The notes under the pieces are model-generated. The model ran no database searches. It saw only the letters and a program-made list of their open reading frames with translations, and was not told the DNA's origin. A program made the translations under genes and the position numbers. This document shows positions 17,076 through 24,205 of a DNA stretch of 57,033 nt, in pieces. Origin of the DNA: Candidatus Binataceae bacterium (lineage in GTDB: Bacteria > Desulfobacterota > Binatia > Binatales > Binataceae); NCBI GenBank assembly GCA_035500095.1, contig DATJXN010000002.1, forward strand, positions 1 through 57,033. The letters run 5' to 3'. Position 1 is the first letter of the stretch. Each line of letters begins with the position of its first letter.

Positions 17076-18644
17076 TTAGAGGTTCCGCTTCGCGCTCTCG
17101 GCGCCAATGTGATCGGCTTGCCTGATCGCCAGGGTCACGATCGTGAGCGTCGGGTTTTCGCCGCCGCTGGTAGTGAACTGGCTGCCGTCGGAGATGAAGA
17201 GATTCTTCACGTCGTGAGTCTGGCCCCACTTGTTGCACACGCCGTCGGCGGGACGCTCGCTCATCCGGCAGGTGCCCATGTTATGCGTGGACGGATACGG
17301 AGGCACCTCGATCGTTTTGATCGCTCCGACCGCATTGTAAACCGCAGCGCCCTGCTTGTACCCGTAGTTGCGCATCGCGACGTCGTTCGGATGATCGTCG
17401 TAGTGCACGTTGGGAATCGGCAGGCCCCACTGATCCTCCTCCGTCGGATGGAGGGTCACGGCGTTGGTCTCCTGCGGCATGTCCTCGCCGACGATCCACA
17501 TCCCGGCCATGTTGGGATACTGTTCGAGGATGCTGGTGTAGTCGCGTCCCCACGCTCCCGGATCGAGGAACGCCGCCGCGAACGGCAATCCGAGCGAGAC
17601 GGTTTCCATCTCGAACCCGCCGGCGAACCCGCGCTTGGTATTCAACCGGGCTTCGTCCGTGATGATTCCGGCCATCACGGTGCCGCGATACATGTGCACG
17701 GGCTTCTCGAAGATGGCGTAAACCGACCCGGTCGTATGCCGCATATAGTTCTTGCCGACCTGGCCCGAGGAATTCGCCAGCCCGTGCGGGAAAGTGGACG
17801 AGGCGGAATTGAGCAGGAGCCGCGGGCTTTCGATCGAGTTGCAGGCTACGCACACGATTCGCGCCTTCTGCTCAACGTGCCTGCCGTTCTTGTCGGCGTA
17901 GAGCACGCCGGTCGCCTTGCCGCTCGCGTCGTGCTCAATCCGGAGCGCGTGCGACTCCGGCCGCAGATCGAGTCTGCCGGTGGCCTCGGCCTTGGGGATT
18001 TCCGTGTACAGCGTGGACCACTTCGCTCCCGACTTGCAGCCCTGGAAGCAGAATCCGAGCTGCCAGCAGGAGGCCCGGCGATCGCGCGGCCGGCTGTTAA
18101 TGGCCAGGTGCCCGGTGTGCACGGTCTTGTATCCGACGCGCGTCGCTCCGTTATACATCACCTTGAAGTTGTTGTTGCCGGGCAATCCGGGAATATCGTT
18201 GGTCCGCGTGACGCCCATCTTGTCTTCGGCCTTGGCGTAGTATGGCGCCAGTTCCGCGAGATCGAGCGGCCAGTCGAGAAGGTTCGCGCCGGCGACGCTC
18301 GAATAGGCAGTCTTGGCCTTGAACTCGTGCTCCTGGAAGCGGAGCGAGGCGCCCGCCCAGTGCGTGGTGGTCCCGCCGACCGTCTTGCAGGTCCACGCCG
18401 GCAGATTGGGAAAGTCCCTTGCCACCCGCCAGGTGCCCGAGGCGGTACGCTTGTCGAGCCATGCGAGCTGCTTGAACGCGAACCATTCGTCGTTGCGGAA
18501 GGTCTGCGATGACTGCCGCTGCCCCGCCTCGAGCAGCACGACCTTGAACCCCTTGTGGCAGAGCTCGTTCGCGAGCGTCGCGCCGCCCGCACCCGAGCCG
18601 ATGACGACTACTACCGAATCGTCTTTGAGATCGAATCGACTCAC
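17076..18644 (-). CDS. GMC-family FAD dehydrogenase, large subunit
   Basis: The 522-residue flavoprotein has the FAD-binding GSGAGG motif in its N-terminal strand (VVVVIGSGAGGATLANEL) and the C-terminal GMC block with HNMGTCRMSERP and NPTLTIVTLAIRQADHI, where the active-site His lies. It resembles the catalytic subunit of membrane-bound gluconate 2-dehydrogenase and related alcohol, sugar or aldehyde dehydrogenases that pass electrons to the respiratory chain. It follows a gluconate-dehydrogenase-type small subunit by 15 bases and precedes SCO by one base, all behind pmoB. No methanol dehydrogenase gene (mxaF/xoxF) is in the window, so this enzyme is the obvious candidate to oxidise the alcohol made by the monooxygenase. 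Confidence 0.92.
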   Translation of the reverse strand: MSRFDLKDDSVVVVIGSGAGGATLANELCHKGFKVVLLEAGQRQSSQTFRNDEWFAFKQLAWLDKRTASGTWRVARDFPNLPAWTCKTVGGTTTHWAGASLRFQEHEFKAKTAYSSVAGANLLDWPLDLAELAPYYAKAEDKMGVTRTNDIPGLPGNNNFKVMYNGATRVGYKTVHTGHLAINSRPRDRRASCWQLGFCFQGCKSGAKWSTLYTEIPKAEATGRLDLRPESHALRIEHDASGKATGVLYADKNGRHVEQKARIVCVACNSIESPRLLLNSASSTFPHGLANSSGQVGKNYMRHTTGSVYAIFEKPVHMYRGTVMAGIITDEARLNTKRGFAGGFEMETVSLGLPFAAAFLDPGAWGRDYTSILEQYPNMAGMWIVGEDMPQETNAVTLHPTEEDQWGLPIPNVHYDDHPNDVAMRNYGYKQGAAVYNAVGAIKTIEVPPYPSTHNMGTCRMSERPADGVCNKWGQTHDVKNLFISDGSQFTTSGGENPTLTIVTLAIRQADHIGAESAKRNL

Positions 18645-18659
18645 GGCACGCCCCTTTGG

Positions 18660-19208
18660 TCAGCCTGCTTTCGGGCTTGCCGCTTCGGGTGGATCGGGCA
18701 GCCAGTTCAGGTCGTTGAAGCCATGATGCAGGTAGCCGCCGAACGGGTAGGAGGCGCCCTGGTAGCCGAAGACTTTCCAGACCTCCTGGTTGTTATAAAG
18801 CGAAACCAGCTCGACGCTGCGCACCTTCTCGAAGAACGGCGTATGCTGAATTTTCTCGAGCGCGGCGGTTTGCTCCTGCGCGGGCTCGGCGGCGAAATTT
18901 CCTTTCGCCGAGCGATCGAGATTGGCTACTCCCGCCTTTAGCATCTTCGCGGTGGCGGGCTTGCCTGACGCCTCGACGTCAAGGTCCTCGACCACCTTGA
19001 CGTAATAACTGTCGTCGAGGCGGTCGTGCGGAAATATCTGCCGCGCCATCCGGAGCAGCGTTTCGGCTTCATGCGCGGTAAGCGTTTTCAGTTTCGCGGT
19101 CCAGTCGGCGGCAAGAGCCGGGACCGTGACGCCCGCGGCGGCGGCGGCCGAGACGCCCGCTACCACTATCGCGCTCTTTCGCAGAAACTCCCGTCGCTTG
19201 ATCTTCAC
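18660..19208 (-). CDS. gluconate 2-dehydrogenase subunit 3-like protein, Tat-exported
   Basis: The 182-residue protein starts with a twin-arginine signal (MKIKRREFLRKS followed by a hydrophobic Ala/Val stretch to residue 33). The mature part has the small-subunit features LTAHEAETLLRMARQIFPHD and, near the end, YPFGGYLHHGFND. In gluconate and sorbitol-type dehydrogenases this gamma subunit folds with the GMC subunit and carries it through the Tat system. The gene lies between pmoB (19-base gap) and the GMC gene (15-base gap). The usual third subunit, a multihaem cytochrome c, is absent here, so the electron acceptor is unclear. Confidence 0.88.
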   Translation of the reverse strand: MKIKRREFLRKSAIVVAGVSAAAAAGVTVPALAADWTAKLKTLTAHEAETLLRMARQIFPHDRLDDSYYVKVVEDLDVEASGKPATAKMLKAGVANLDRSAKGNFAAEPAQEQTAALEKIQHTPFFEKVRSVELVSLYNNQEVWKVFGYQGASYPFGGYLHHGFNDLNWLPDPPEAASPKAG

Positions 19209-19227
19209 TTGGCTCCCTGTTCGGCGG

Positions 19228-20478
19228 CTACGGCAGGTACTGCGGACGAAATTCGGTCGGCACCAGGTCGGTCTTCATCGTCACCAGGTCCTCATGGCCC
19301 TGCAGATCGGCAAAGCGCAGCAGTCCCGCGATACGCTCCTGGGGATCGTGGAGCGGGATCAGCCGTTCTTCATCGAACAGCGGGCTCGAGATCTTCAATT
19401 GCACCTTCGCGGTCTGTCCCGGCTCGATGGGAGCGTCGGGTTCGACCTTCATCTGTCCGACGTAATGCGCCGGCCCCGCCTTTGCCTGCTCGTCCGGGCC
19501 GCCGTTGACGAACGTCGCCATCGCCATGATGTACTGTTTGAGACTGAGCGGAGCGCTGCCGTTGTTTTTGATCGCCAGATTGATCGTGAGCGTGTCGGTA
19601 TTTTCGTCGTAGCTCGATGCGGAACTCATCACCTGCGCCGAATGAGTCGTCGGGTCGATCACCTCAGGCGTGAACCGCACGGTCTGCTGCGGCAGCCGCA
19701 CCGGAAACTTGACCGCCATGTAGATCCAGCCGACGATCAGCATCGCGACCGTCGCGGCGGCCAGCAGATCCATCCACATGTGGTCGCGCGGCGTGATGAG
19801 CCCGATGTCGGGAGCGTCGTCATTGACCGGAATTTGCGTGGTCACCGCGAGACGGGTGACGGTGCGCTTGGGAACCGTCCAGTACACCATCCAGATCATC
19901 CCGATGATGAATCCGGCCAAGGACCACCACCATACGAAGCTCCCGCCGTAGTGCTCGAGGTTGACGGTCTCGCCGGTGAGCAGCGTCACGTCCATCTTGA
20001 ACGGCTCGGCGGCCGGCTCGACCTTGACCCACTCGCCCGGACCAATCAGCGTGCCCGTGCCCTGTACCGCGATTCCCGGATGGACGTGCCATTCGCCGGG
20101 TTTGCGCCCGCGCATCACCATCTTGAAATGATAGGTCGCGCCCTTGTCGACGAGGATCGAGCCCGGAGCAGTGGTCCCGTTGATCTCGCGGTCAACCATC
20201 GCGAACACCGGGCCGGGAACTACGGGCGTGATATAGGCGGTCTGGGGCGGGTCGAGCGTGTAGGGCCAGGTCTCGAGAATCTTCACAGTGCCGGTGATGG
20301 TGACCGGATCGCCGACCTTTATCGTGGTGGGAGAGATGTGGACGTCGTAAAACGCGGCGGTGAGATCCTTCAGGAACGGCTCGTCGGCCGCCTCGCCGTG
20401 CGCGAACGCGCGCGGCGCGTAAGCCGCGGTCAGCAGAAAGAGCGCCGCCGCCAGAACTGCCGAAAATCGCCTTCGCAT
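19228..20478 (-). CDS. pmoB: copper membrane monooxygenase subunit B (PmoB/AmoB family)
   Basis: The protein is 416 residues. A signal peptide ends in AFA, so the mature protein would begin with His27-Gly-Glu, the N-terminal copper ligand of PmoB. The other two ligands of the CuB site are His131 and His133 in GEWHVHPG. Two periplasmic cupredoxin-like domains flank two membrane helices (about 190-205 and 245-262). Compared with Methylococcus PmoB, the His residues of the second (bis-His) site are replaced: the regions read TAAFYDV and VKILETW. The family includes methane, ammonia, butane and other hydrocarbon monooxygenases. Start and length are normal. It follows a small secreted protein by 79 bases. 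Confidence 0.95.
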   Translation of the reverse strand: MRRRFSAVLAAALFLLTAAYAPRAFAHGEAADEPFLKDLTAAFYDVHISPTTIKVGDPVTITGTVKILETWPYTLDPPQTAYITPVVPGPVFAMVDREINGTTAPGSILVDKGATYHFKMVMRGRKPGEWHVHPGIAVQGTGTLIGPGEWVKVEPAAEPFKMDVTLLTGETVNLEHYGGSFVWWWSLAGFIIGMIWMVYWTVPKRTVTRLAVTTQIPVNDDAPDIGLITPRDHMWMDLLAAATVAMLIVGWIYMAVKFPVRLPQQTVRFTPEVIDPTTHSAQVMSSASSYDENTDTLTINLAIKNNGSAPLSLKQYIMAMATFVNGGPDEQAKAGPAHYVGQMKVEPDAPIEPGQTAKVQLKISSPLFDEERLIPLHDPQERIAGLLRFADLQGHEDLVTMKTDLVPTEFRPQYLP

Positions 20479-20557
20479 TTTCGTCTCCCCGTGCGGCGTG
20501 CGACGCCGCTCGCAAGTCCCCAGGCAAAGTCCCCTGGCAAATCCCCCGACAGGTCCC

Positions 20558-20791
20558 CTACTTCATCGCGCCGCGCAGCGGCCTGCGCTGCTTCTTGTCG
20601 TTGACGGCCGTGCGCCGGCGCGACGGCCACAGCTGCATCAGCCAATAGCCGCCGATTCCGAGCACAGCCGACGTGATGACCGGCGGTCCAAGCTCGTCGG
20701 GGCCAGCGATACCGCCGTGCGCCCAGGCGCTCGCAGAGCAGAGACCCGTCGCGACGAATGCGACGATGACGGCGCGAAAAGTGGTACGCAT
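20558..20791 (-). CDS. small membrane-anchored protein with predicted N-terminal His, between pmoA and pmoB
   Basis: I do not recognise this 77-residue protein. It starts at the ATG at 20791, with GGGAG upstream and 22 bases after the pmoA stop. Residues 1-24 form a signal peptide ending AWA; cleavage would expose His25-Gly-Gly, the same kind of terminus as mature PmoB. A short periplasmic part (GIAGPDELGPP) leads into one membrane helix (about 38-55) and a strongly basic cytosolic tail. The reading frame extends upstream to 20941, overlapping pmoA, but that part is noise. Position suggests a monooxygenase accessory or extra subunit, for example in copper supply or assembly. PmoD is the nearest known concept, but the sequence layout differs. 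Confidence 0.75.
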   Translation of the reverse strand: MRTTFRAVIVAFVATGLCSASAWAHGGIAGPDELGPPVITSAVLGIGGYWLMQLWPSRRRTAVNDKKQRRPLRGAMK

Positions 20792-20813
20792 TGCCGCTGC
20801 TCCCGCGTCCCCT

Positions 20814-21611
20814 TCAGACGGTCTTGATGTATCTGCCGATAGGCCACACGGCGAGGTAGCGCCCGATAAACTGGCCAATCCAGTAGCCCAGCATTGCCAG
20901 CGTGCCGCCGAAGAGCAGCGACACGTACTGCGTCTCGCCAAGGAAGCTGCGCAGCGCGCCGCGCTCGATGTGCCGCATATATTCGGGCGTCTGGGTGCGG
21001 ATGTAGACGATACCCTGAACGTCGGCGACGGTCAGAATGTGATGCATGAACTGCATCGGCTGCAGGAACGGAGCGAGCGGGATGTAATTGAAGCTCCACA
21101 CCAGCAGTGCCCAGATCCCGCCGCCGAAGAGCGATGTCAGGACAAAGCTCTTCGTCCTCATCAGCAGCCAGTCAAGGATGATCGCGGCGGGGATCGTCGA
21201 GATCGGCCAGATGAAATTCATCGGATAGCCTTCGGCGACGTGCCACTGGAAGTAGCGCCCGATCCACGAGGCCATGAACAGGCATACGCAGGTGTAAGTC
21301 GCGCCGGTAGGAAATCGCCATGCGGCCCACTGGATGTATTGCAGCGCCGAAGGAATGATGATGGTGGCAAACGCGGTCACGACCGGCCACCATTGCGGGT
21401 CCTTCCAGTCCGTCCAGAAATCCCAGTCGCCGGCGAACAGCAGCCGCGTGATATCGGCGGCGCCCGCGACCACGAAGATCGCAGTGATCCAGAACACCGC
21501 ATCCCACGAGCGGTCAATCCACTGATATTTCGCGTTGAGCAGATCGCGCAGCGCGAGCCTGCGCTGTTTCTCGGCCGCCGCGGCTGCGGCTATCGATGGT
21601 GCAGTCGCCAT
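20814..21611 (-). CDS. pmoA: copper membrane monooxygenase subunit A (PmoA/AmoA family)
   Basis: An integral membrane protein of 265 residues with about six to seven helices. It carries the family signature GDWDFWTDWKD used for the A189 primer, then GATYTCVCLFMASWIGRYFQW, and RTQTPEYMRHIERGALRSF in the C-terminal half. The region aligned with the A682 primer site reads SLLFGG instead of the usual AFFSAF, so the protein is divergent from classical methanotroph PmoA. It is the second gene of the operon, 65 bases after pmoC. Function as the A subunit is sure; the substrate class would need a tree with methane, ammonia, butane and pXMO sequences. Confidence 0.95.
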   Translation of the reverse strand: MATAPSIAAAAAAEKQRRLALRDLLNAKYQWIDRSWDAVFWITAIFVVAGAADITRLLFAGDWDFWTDWKDPQWWPVVTAFATIIIPSALQYIQWAAWRFPTGATYTCVCLFMASWIGRYFQWHVAEGYPMNFIWPISTIPAAIILDWLLMRTKSFVLTSLFGGGIWALLVWSFNYIPLAPFLQPMQFMHHILTVADVQGIVYIRTQTPEYMRHIERGALRSFLGETQYVSLLFGGTLAMLGYWIGQFIGRYLAVWPIGRYIKTV

Positions 21612-21676
21612 GCTTCCCCCTCGCGAGCTTCCCAGGACAGGATTCTCAGGATTCGATCAGAGCCGTCGCGCGCCCC

Positions 21677-22483
21677 TCAACCGCCGGCGGCAGCCGTATG
21701 GGTGGGGAACTCCTCCACCGCGCGGGCTCTCTTTTCAATCTGGTAGAGGTAGAGGATGGTTTCGCCCCAGACCGCGAACATCCCGCCCGCCAGCCATCCG
21801 TAGATAACGAAAGGCCAGTGGAAGGGCACCGAGAAAAACTCTTCCGACATCCAGAGGCTGTGACCCCACTCGTTGAACGCGACCTCGACGAATTCGAGCA
21901 CCGCCGCCGCGATCAGCAGAAAGAAGGACCACGGAAACCCCTTCTCGGCTCCATAAACCGCCGGAAGCCGAAACCGCCCGTACAGATACGCGCCCAAGGC
22001 GAGCACCACCGACATCGGGAAAAAGAAGTAGAACATCGGGATGTGGGTCGGGGTCAGCGCCGTGTCGCGGACCATTGTCTGATGCCATGCCCCGTCCCAG
22101 TTGGGCCAGAAGCTCGCCTCGATGTAGATCGAAAGGCTGGTCGCTCCGATAAGTCCCCACAGGATGACGACGCGGCGAATCTCTTCGGCTGGCGCGACCG
22201 CGGTTTCGCCGAGAAGACCGCGACCGGTGCGCACCAGCCATCCGTACCACAGGCCGGCGAAGGCTCCGATGCTCAGAAGCTCGCCCCAAAACAGGGTGCG
22301 GTAGTGAACTGCGAAGGCGCGGCTGGAGGAATCGAGCCCCGCCGTGAAGGCAAAATTGTAGTCCCAAACCCAAAGAAAAAGATTGCAGGCCATAAGAAGG
22401 CCGCATCCGACAAATAAGGTTTTCCAGCCGATCAGCCAGCCGGTAGGAGGACGCCCAGCCACCACCTCTTCGATAGAGCTCAT
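21677..22483 (-). CDS. pmoC: copper membrane monooxygenase subunit C (PmoC/AmoC family)
   Basis: An integral membrane protein of 268 residues. The copper site of PmoC is intact: Asp130, His134 and His147 in NWDGAWH and TPTHIPMFY have the same spacing as Asp156, His160 and His173 of the Methylococcus enzyme. Other landmarks are FVEVAFNEWGHSLW and GYWLAGG-like helices near the end (YGWLAGGMF). It is the first gene of the operon. A GAGG Shine-Dalgarno lies 8 bases before the ATG, and a sigma-70-like promoter (22522-22550) lies upstream. The gene order C-A-x-B keeps the usual CAB order with one inserted small gene. Confidence 0.95.
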   Translation of the reverse strand: MSSIEEVVAGRPPTGWLIGWKTLFVGCGLLMACNLFLWVWDYNFAFTAGLDSSSRAFAVHYRTLFWGELLSIGAFAGLWYGWLVRTGRGLLGETAVAPAEEIRRVVILWGLIGATSLSIYIEASFWPNWDGAWHQTMVRDTALTPTHIPMFYFFFPMSVVLALGAYLYGRFRLPAVYGAEKGFPWSFFLLIAAAVLEFVEVAFNEWGHSLWMSEEFFSVPFHWPFVIYGWLAGGMFAVWGETILYLYQIEKRARAVEEFPTHTAAAGG

Positions 22484-22521
22484 AAGCGGAACCTCGCCGA
22501 AAAGTTTGCTTTCCTTATGCC

Positions 22522-22550
22522 CGTTTAGACCGATTTGCTTCTGCCGTCAA
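22522..22550 (-). promoter_or_regulatory. candidate sigma-70 promoter of the pmo operon
   Basis: On the minus strand TTGACG (22545-22550) is followed after exactly 17 bases by TAAACG (22522-22527), about 38 bases before the pmoC start codon. The -35 box is good and the -10 box is weak. The position between the upstream hairpin and pmoC makes it the most likely promoter of the operon. Confidence 0.4.
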
Positions 22551-22632
22551 CAGGCGGAATCCCGCGCGAGCCGAGCTATGTTTGGATGGTTTTGAGGATT
22601 ATGGCCGGCAGGGGCGCGGCCCGGCGATTGAA

Positions 22633-22665
22633 CCTGGGCCGGACCGGATGCCGGTCCGGCCCAGG
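22633..22665. terminator. perfect 15-bp hairpin between the LLM gene and pmoC
   Basis: CCTGGGCCGGACCGG (22633-22647) pairs perfectly with 22651-22665 around the loop ATG. It lies 21 bases after the stop of the minus-strand LLM gene and upstream of the pmo promoter. No T-run follows, so it may act as a GC-rich terminator or insulator isolating the pmo operon. Confidence 0.6.
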
Positions 22666-22685
22666 GTATTAGCGTCGGTTTCGCG

Positions 22686-24038
22686 TCAGGCCGATATCGA
22701 CGCAAGCGCGTCGACATCGCTGACCGGCTCGGGGGAAACCCCGGCGCGCAACAGGCGCGAGCCTGGAGCGCGCGTGAACGGATCGACTAGTCCGAGCGCC
22801 TTGCCATGCTCGCGCATGGCAGGAATCACCTCGCTGTTCAGCAGCTGCAAGGATCGGATCCGGTCCTTGGCCGGGACCGGCCCGTCAAGCCAGAACGAAA
22901 AGATCCCGGGACGCAGAACGTCGAGGACCTTGTTGAGCTTGGGAATCACGTTGTCCGGCGTGCCCGCGATCATCACGTAGTCTTTGAGCACCGCCGGATA
23001 GCCGTCGTATATATGCTTCTTGACGGCCGCGATCTGCTCCGCCGTCTCGTCGTGACCGCCTTCGCCGTACGGCGATTGTGCGGCGGCGTTGGCGCCGAAA
23101 TTGACTTCGGCGAGGCGCTTGGTTGCGGCTTTTGAATTGTACCCGGGCGGGAACATCCATTCCGGACGCGCGAAATGCGCAAACGCTCCGCCGAACAGGA
23201 TTCGCTTGCCCAATTCCTCCGCCCGCTCCTGCGTATCCGCGACCACGACCGGCTGCAGGTAGCCGAAATTCTCCGGCCCCGCCTGATAGCCCTCCTGTGC
23301 CGCCGCCTTGGCATAGAAATCCCAAAGCTCGACCGTCGGCTGCAGCCTCGTGGCCAGGGCGACGTAGGGATAGCGCTTGCGCGCGCACCAGAAGGCCGTG
23401 TCGGGACTGACGAGGCCGGGAATCCAGAATGGCGGATGCGGCCGCTGGAGCGGAAGCACCCACGGATTCACGTTGCGGAAGTTGAAGTGCTTGCCCTCGT
23501 AGCGGAACGGGCCTGGCGTGGTCCACGCCTTGACGATGAACTCGACGCCTTCCTCGAACAGCTCACGGTTGAGCGCCGGGTTGGTATTGTTGGCGAACTG
23601 CTCCGAGCCCGCGCCGCGCACCCATCCGGAAACCAGGCGGCCTCCCGAGATGAGATCGATCATCGCAAGCTCTTCGGCCAGGCGCAGTGGATTTGCGACC
23701 GTGGCGACCGGATTGCCGAGCAGGACCATCTTCAGCCGCTTGGTGGTCTTGGCCAGGATCGCGGCTTCGACGTCCATCACGGCGCCGAGACAAAACGGCG
23801 TGCCATGATGCTCGTTGAGCATCACGCCGTCGAAACTCATCAGTTCGGCGTCCGTATAGATCTTCTCGTCGAGATACTGATTGAGCAGGTGGGCTCCGTG
23901 CTCGCGCTCGAAGAAGCGATTGGGGGTGTTGAAGAAGCTGCGCAATCCGACGATCTGGTTCTCCAGCGCGTCATACTTGGCCCGGTCGACCTCGGGATCG
24001 TAATGGTACGCCCGTTCCGTAAACCACATGAAATGCAT
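22686..24038 (-). CDS. LLM-class (luciferase-like) flavin-dependent oxidoreductase
   Basis: The 450-residue TIM-barrel protein is of the bacterial luciferase family, with FDGVMLNEHHG, LLGNPVATVANPLRLAEELAMIDLISGGRL, a short GWVRGAG, and EGVEFIVKAWTTPGPFRYEGKHF. These proteins use reduced FMN or F420 for monooxygenation or hydride transfer. The final 35 residues extend past the usual fold. It is separated from pmoC by a strong hairpin and so is probably not part of that operon. The 167-base gap upstream contains no gene. The substrate is unknown. Confidence 0.88.
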   Translation of the reverse strand: MHFMWFTERAYHYDPEVDRAKYDALENQIVGLRSFFNTPNRFFEREHGAHLLNQYLDEKIYTDAELMSFDGVMLNEHHGTPFCLGAVMDVEAAILAKTTKRLKMVLLGNPVATVANPLRLAEELAMIDLISGGRLVSGWVRGAGSEQFANNTNPALNRELFEEGVEFIVKAWTTPGPFRYEGKHFNFRNVNPWVLPLQRPHPPFWIPGLVSPDTAFWCARKRYPYVALATRLQPTVELWDFYAKAAAQEGYQAGPENFGYLQPVVVADTQERAEELGKRILFGGAFAHFARPEWMFPPGYNSKAATKRLAEVNFGANAAAQSPYGEGGHDETAEQIAAVKKHIYDGYPAVLKDYVMIAGTPDNVIPKLNKVLDVLRPGIFSFWLDGPVPAKDRIRSLQLLNSEVIPAMREHGKALGLVDPFTRAPGSRLLRAGVSPEPVSDVDALASISA

Positions 24039-24205
24039 CTTGTCTCTTCCGCTCCTTTAGCGACCTTGTACGAAGGAATCGCTGTGCTTTTGCTTAGCCT
24101 TTACGTTCCTCGATTCACGAAAATCTGTCCACATCATAACTCACTCGCGCCCGCGAGCGTAACGGTGACGGCGCAAAAACCGCTTCGGCGCATCGCAACG
24201 TTGGG

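Noticed and set aside
16962..18512. 516-codon plus-strand frame
   Set aside because: Antisense to the GMC dehydrogenase, whose motifs are complete.
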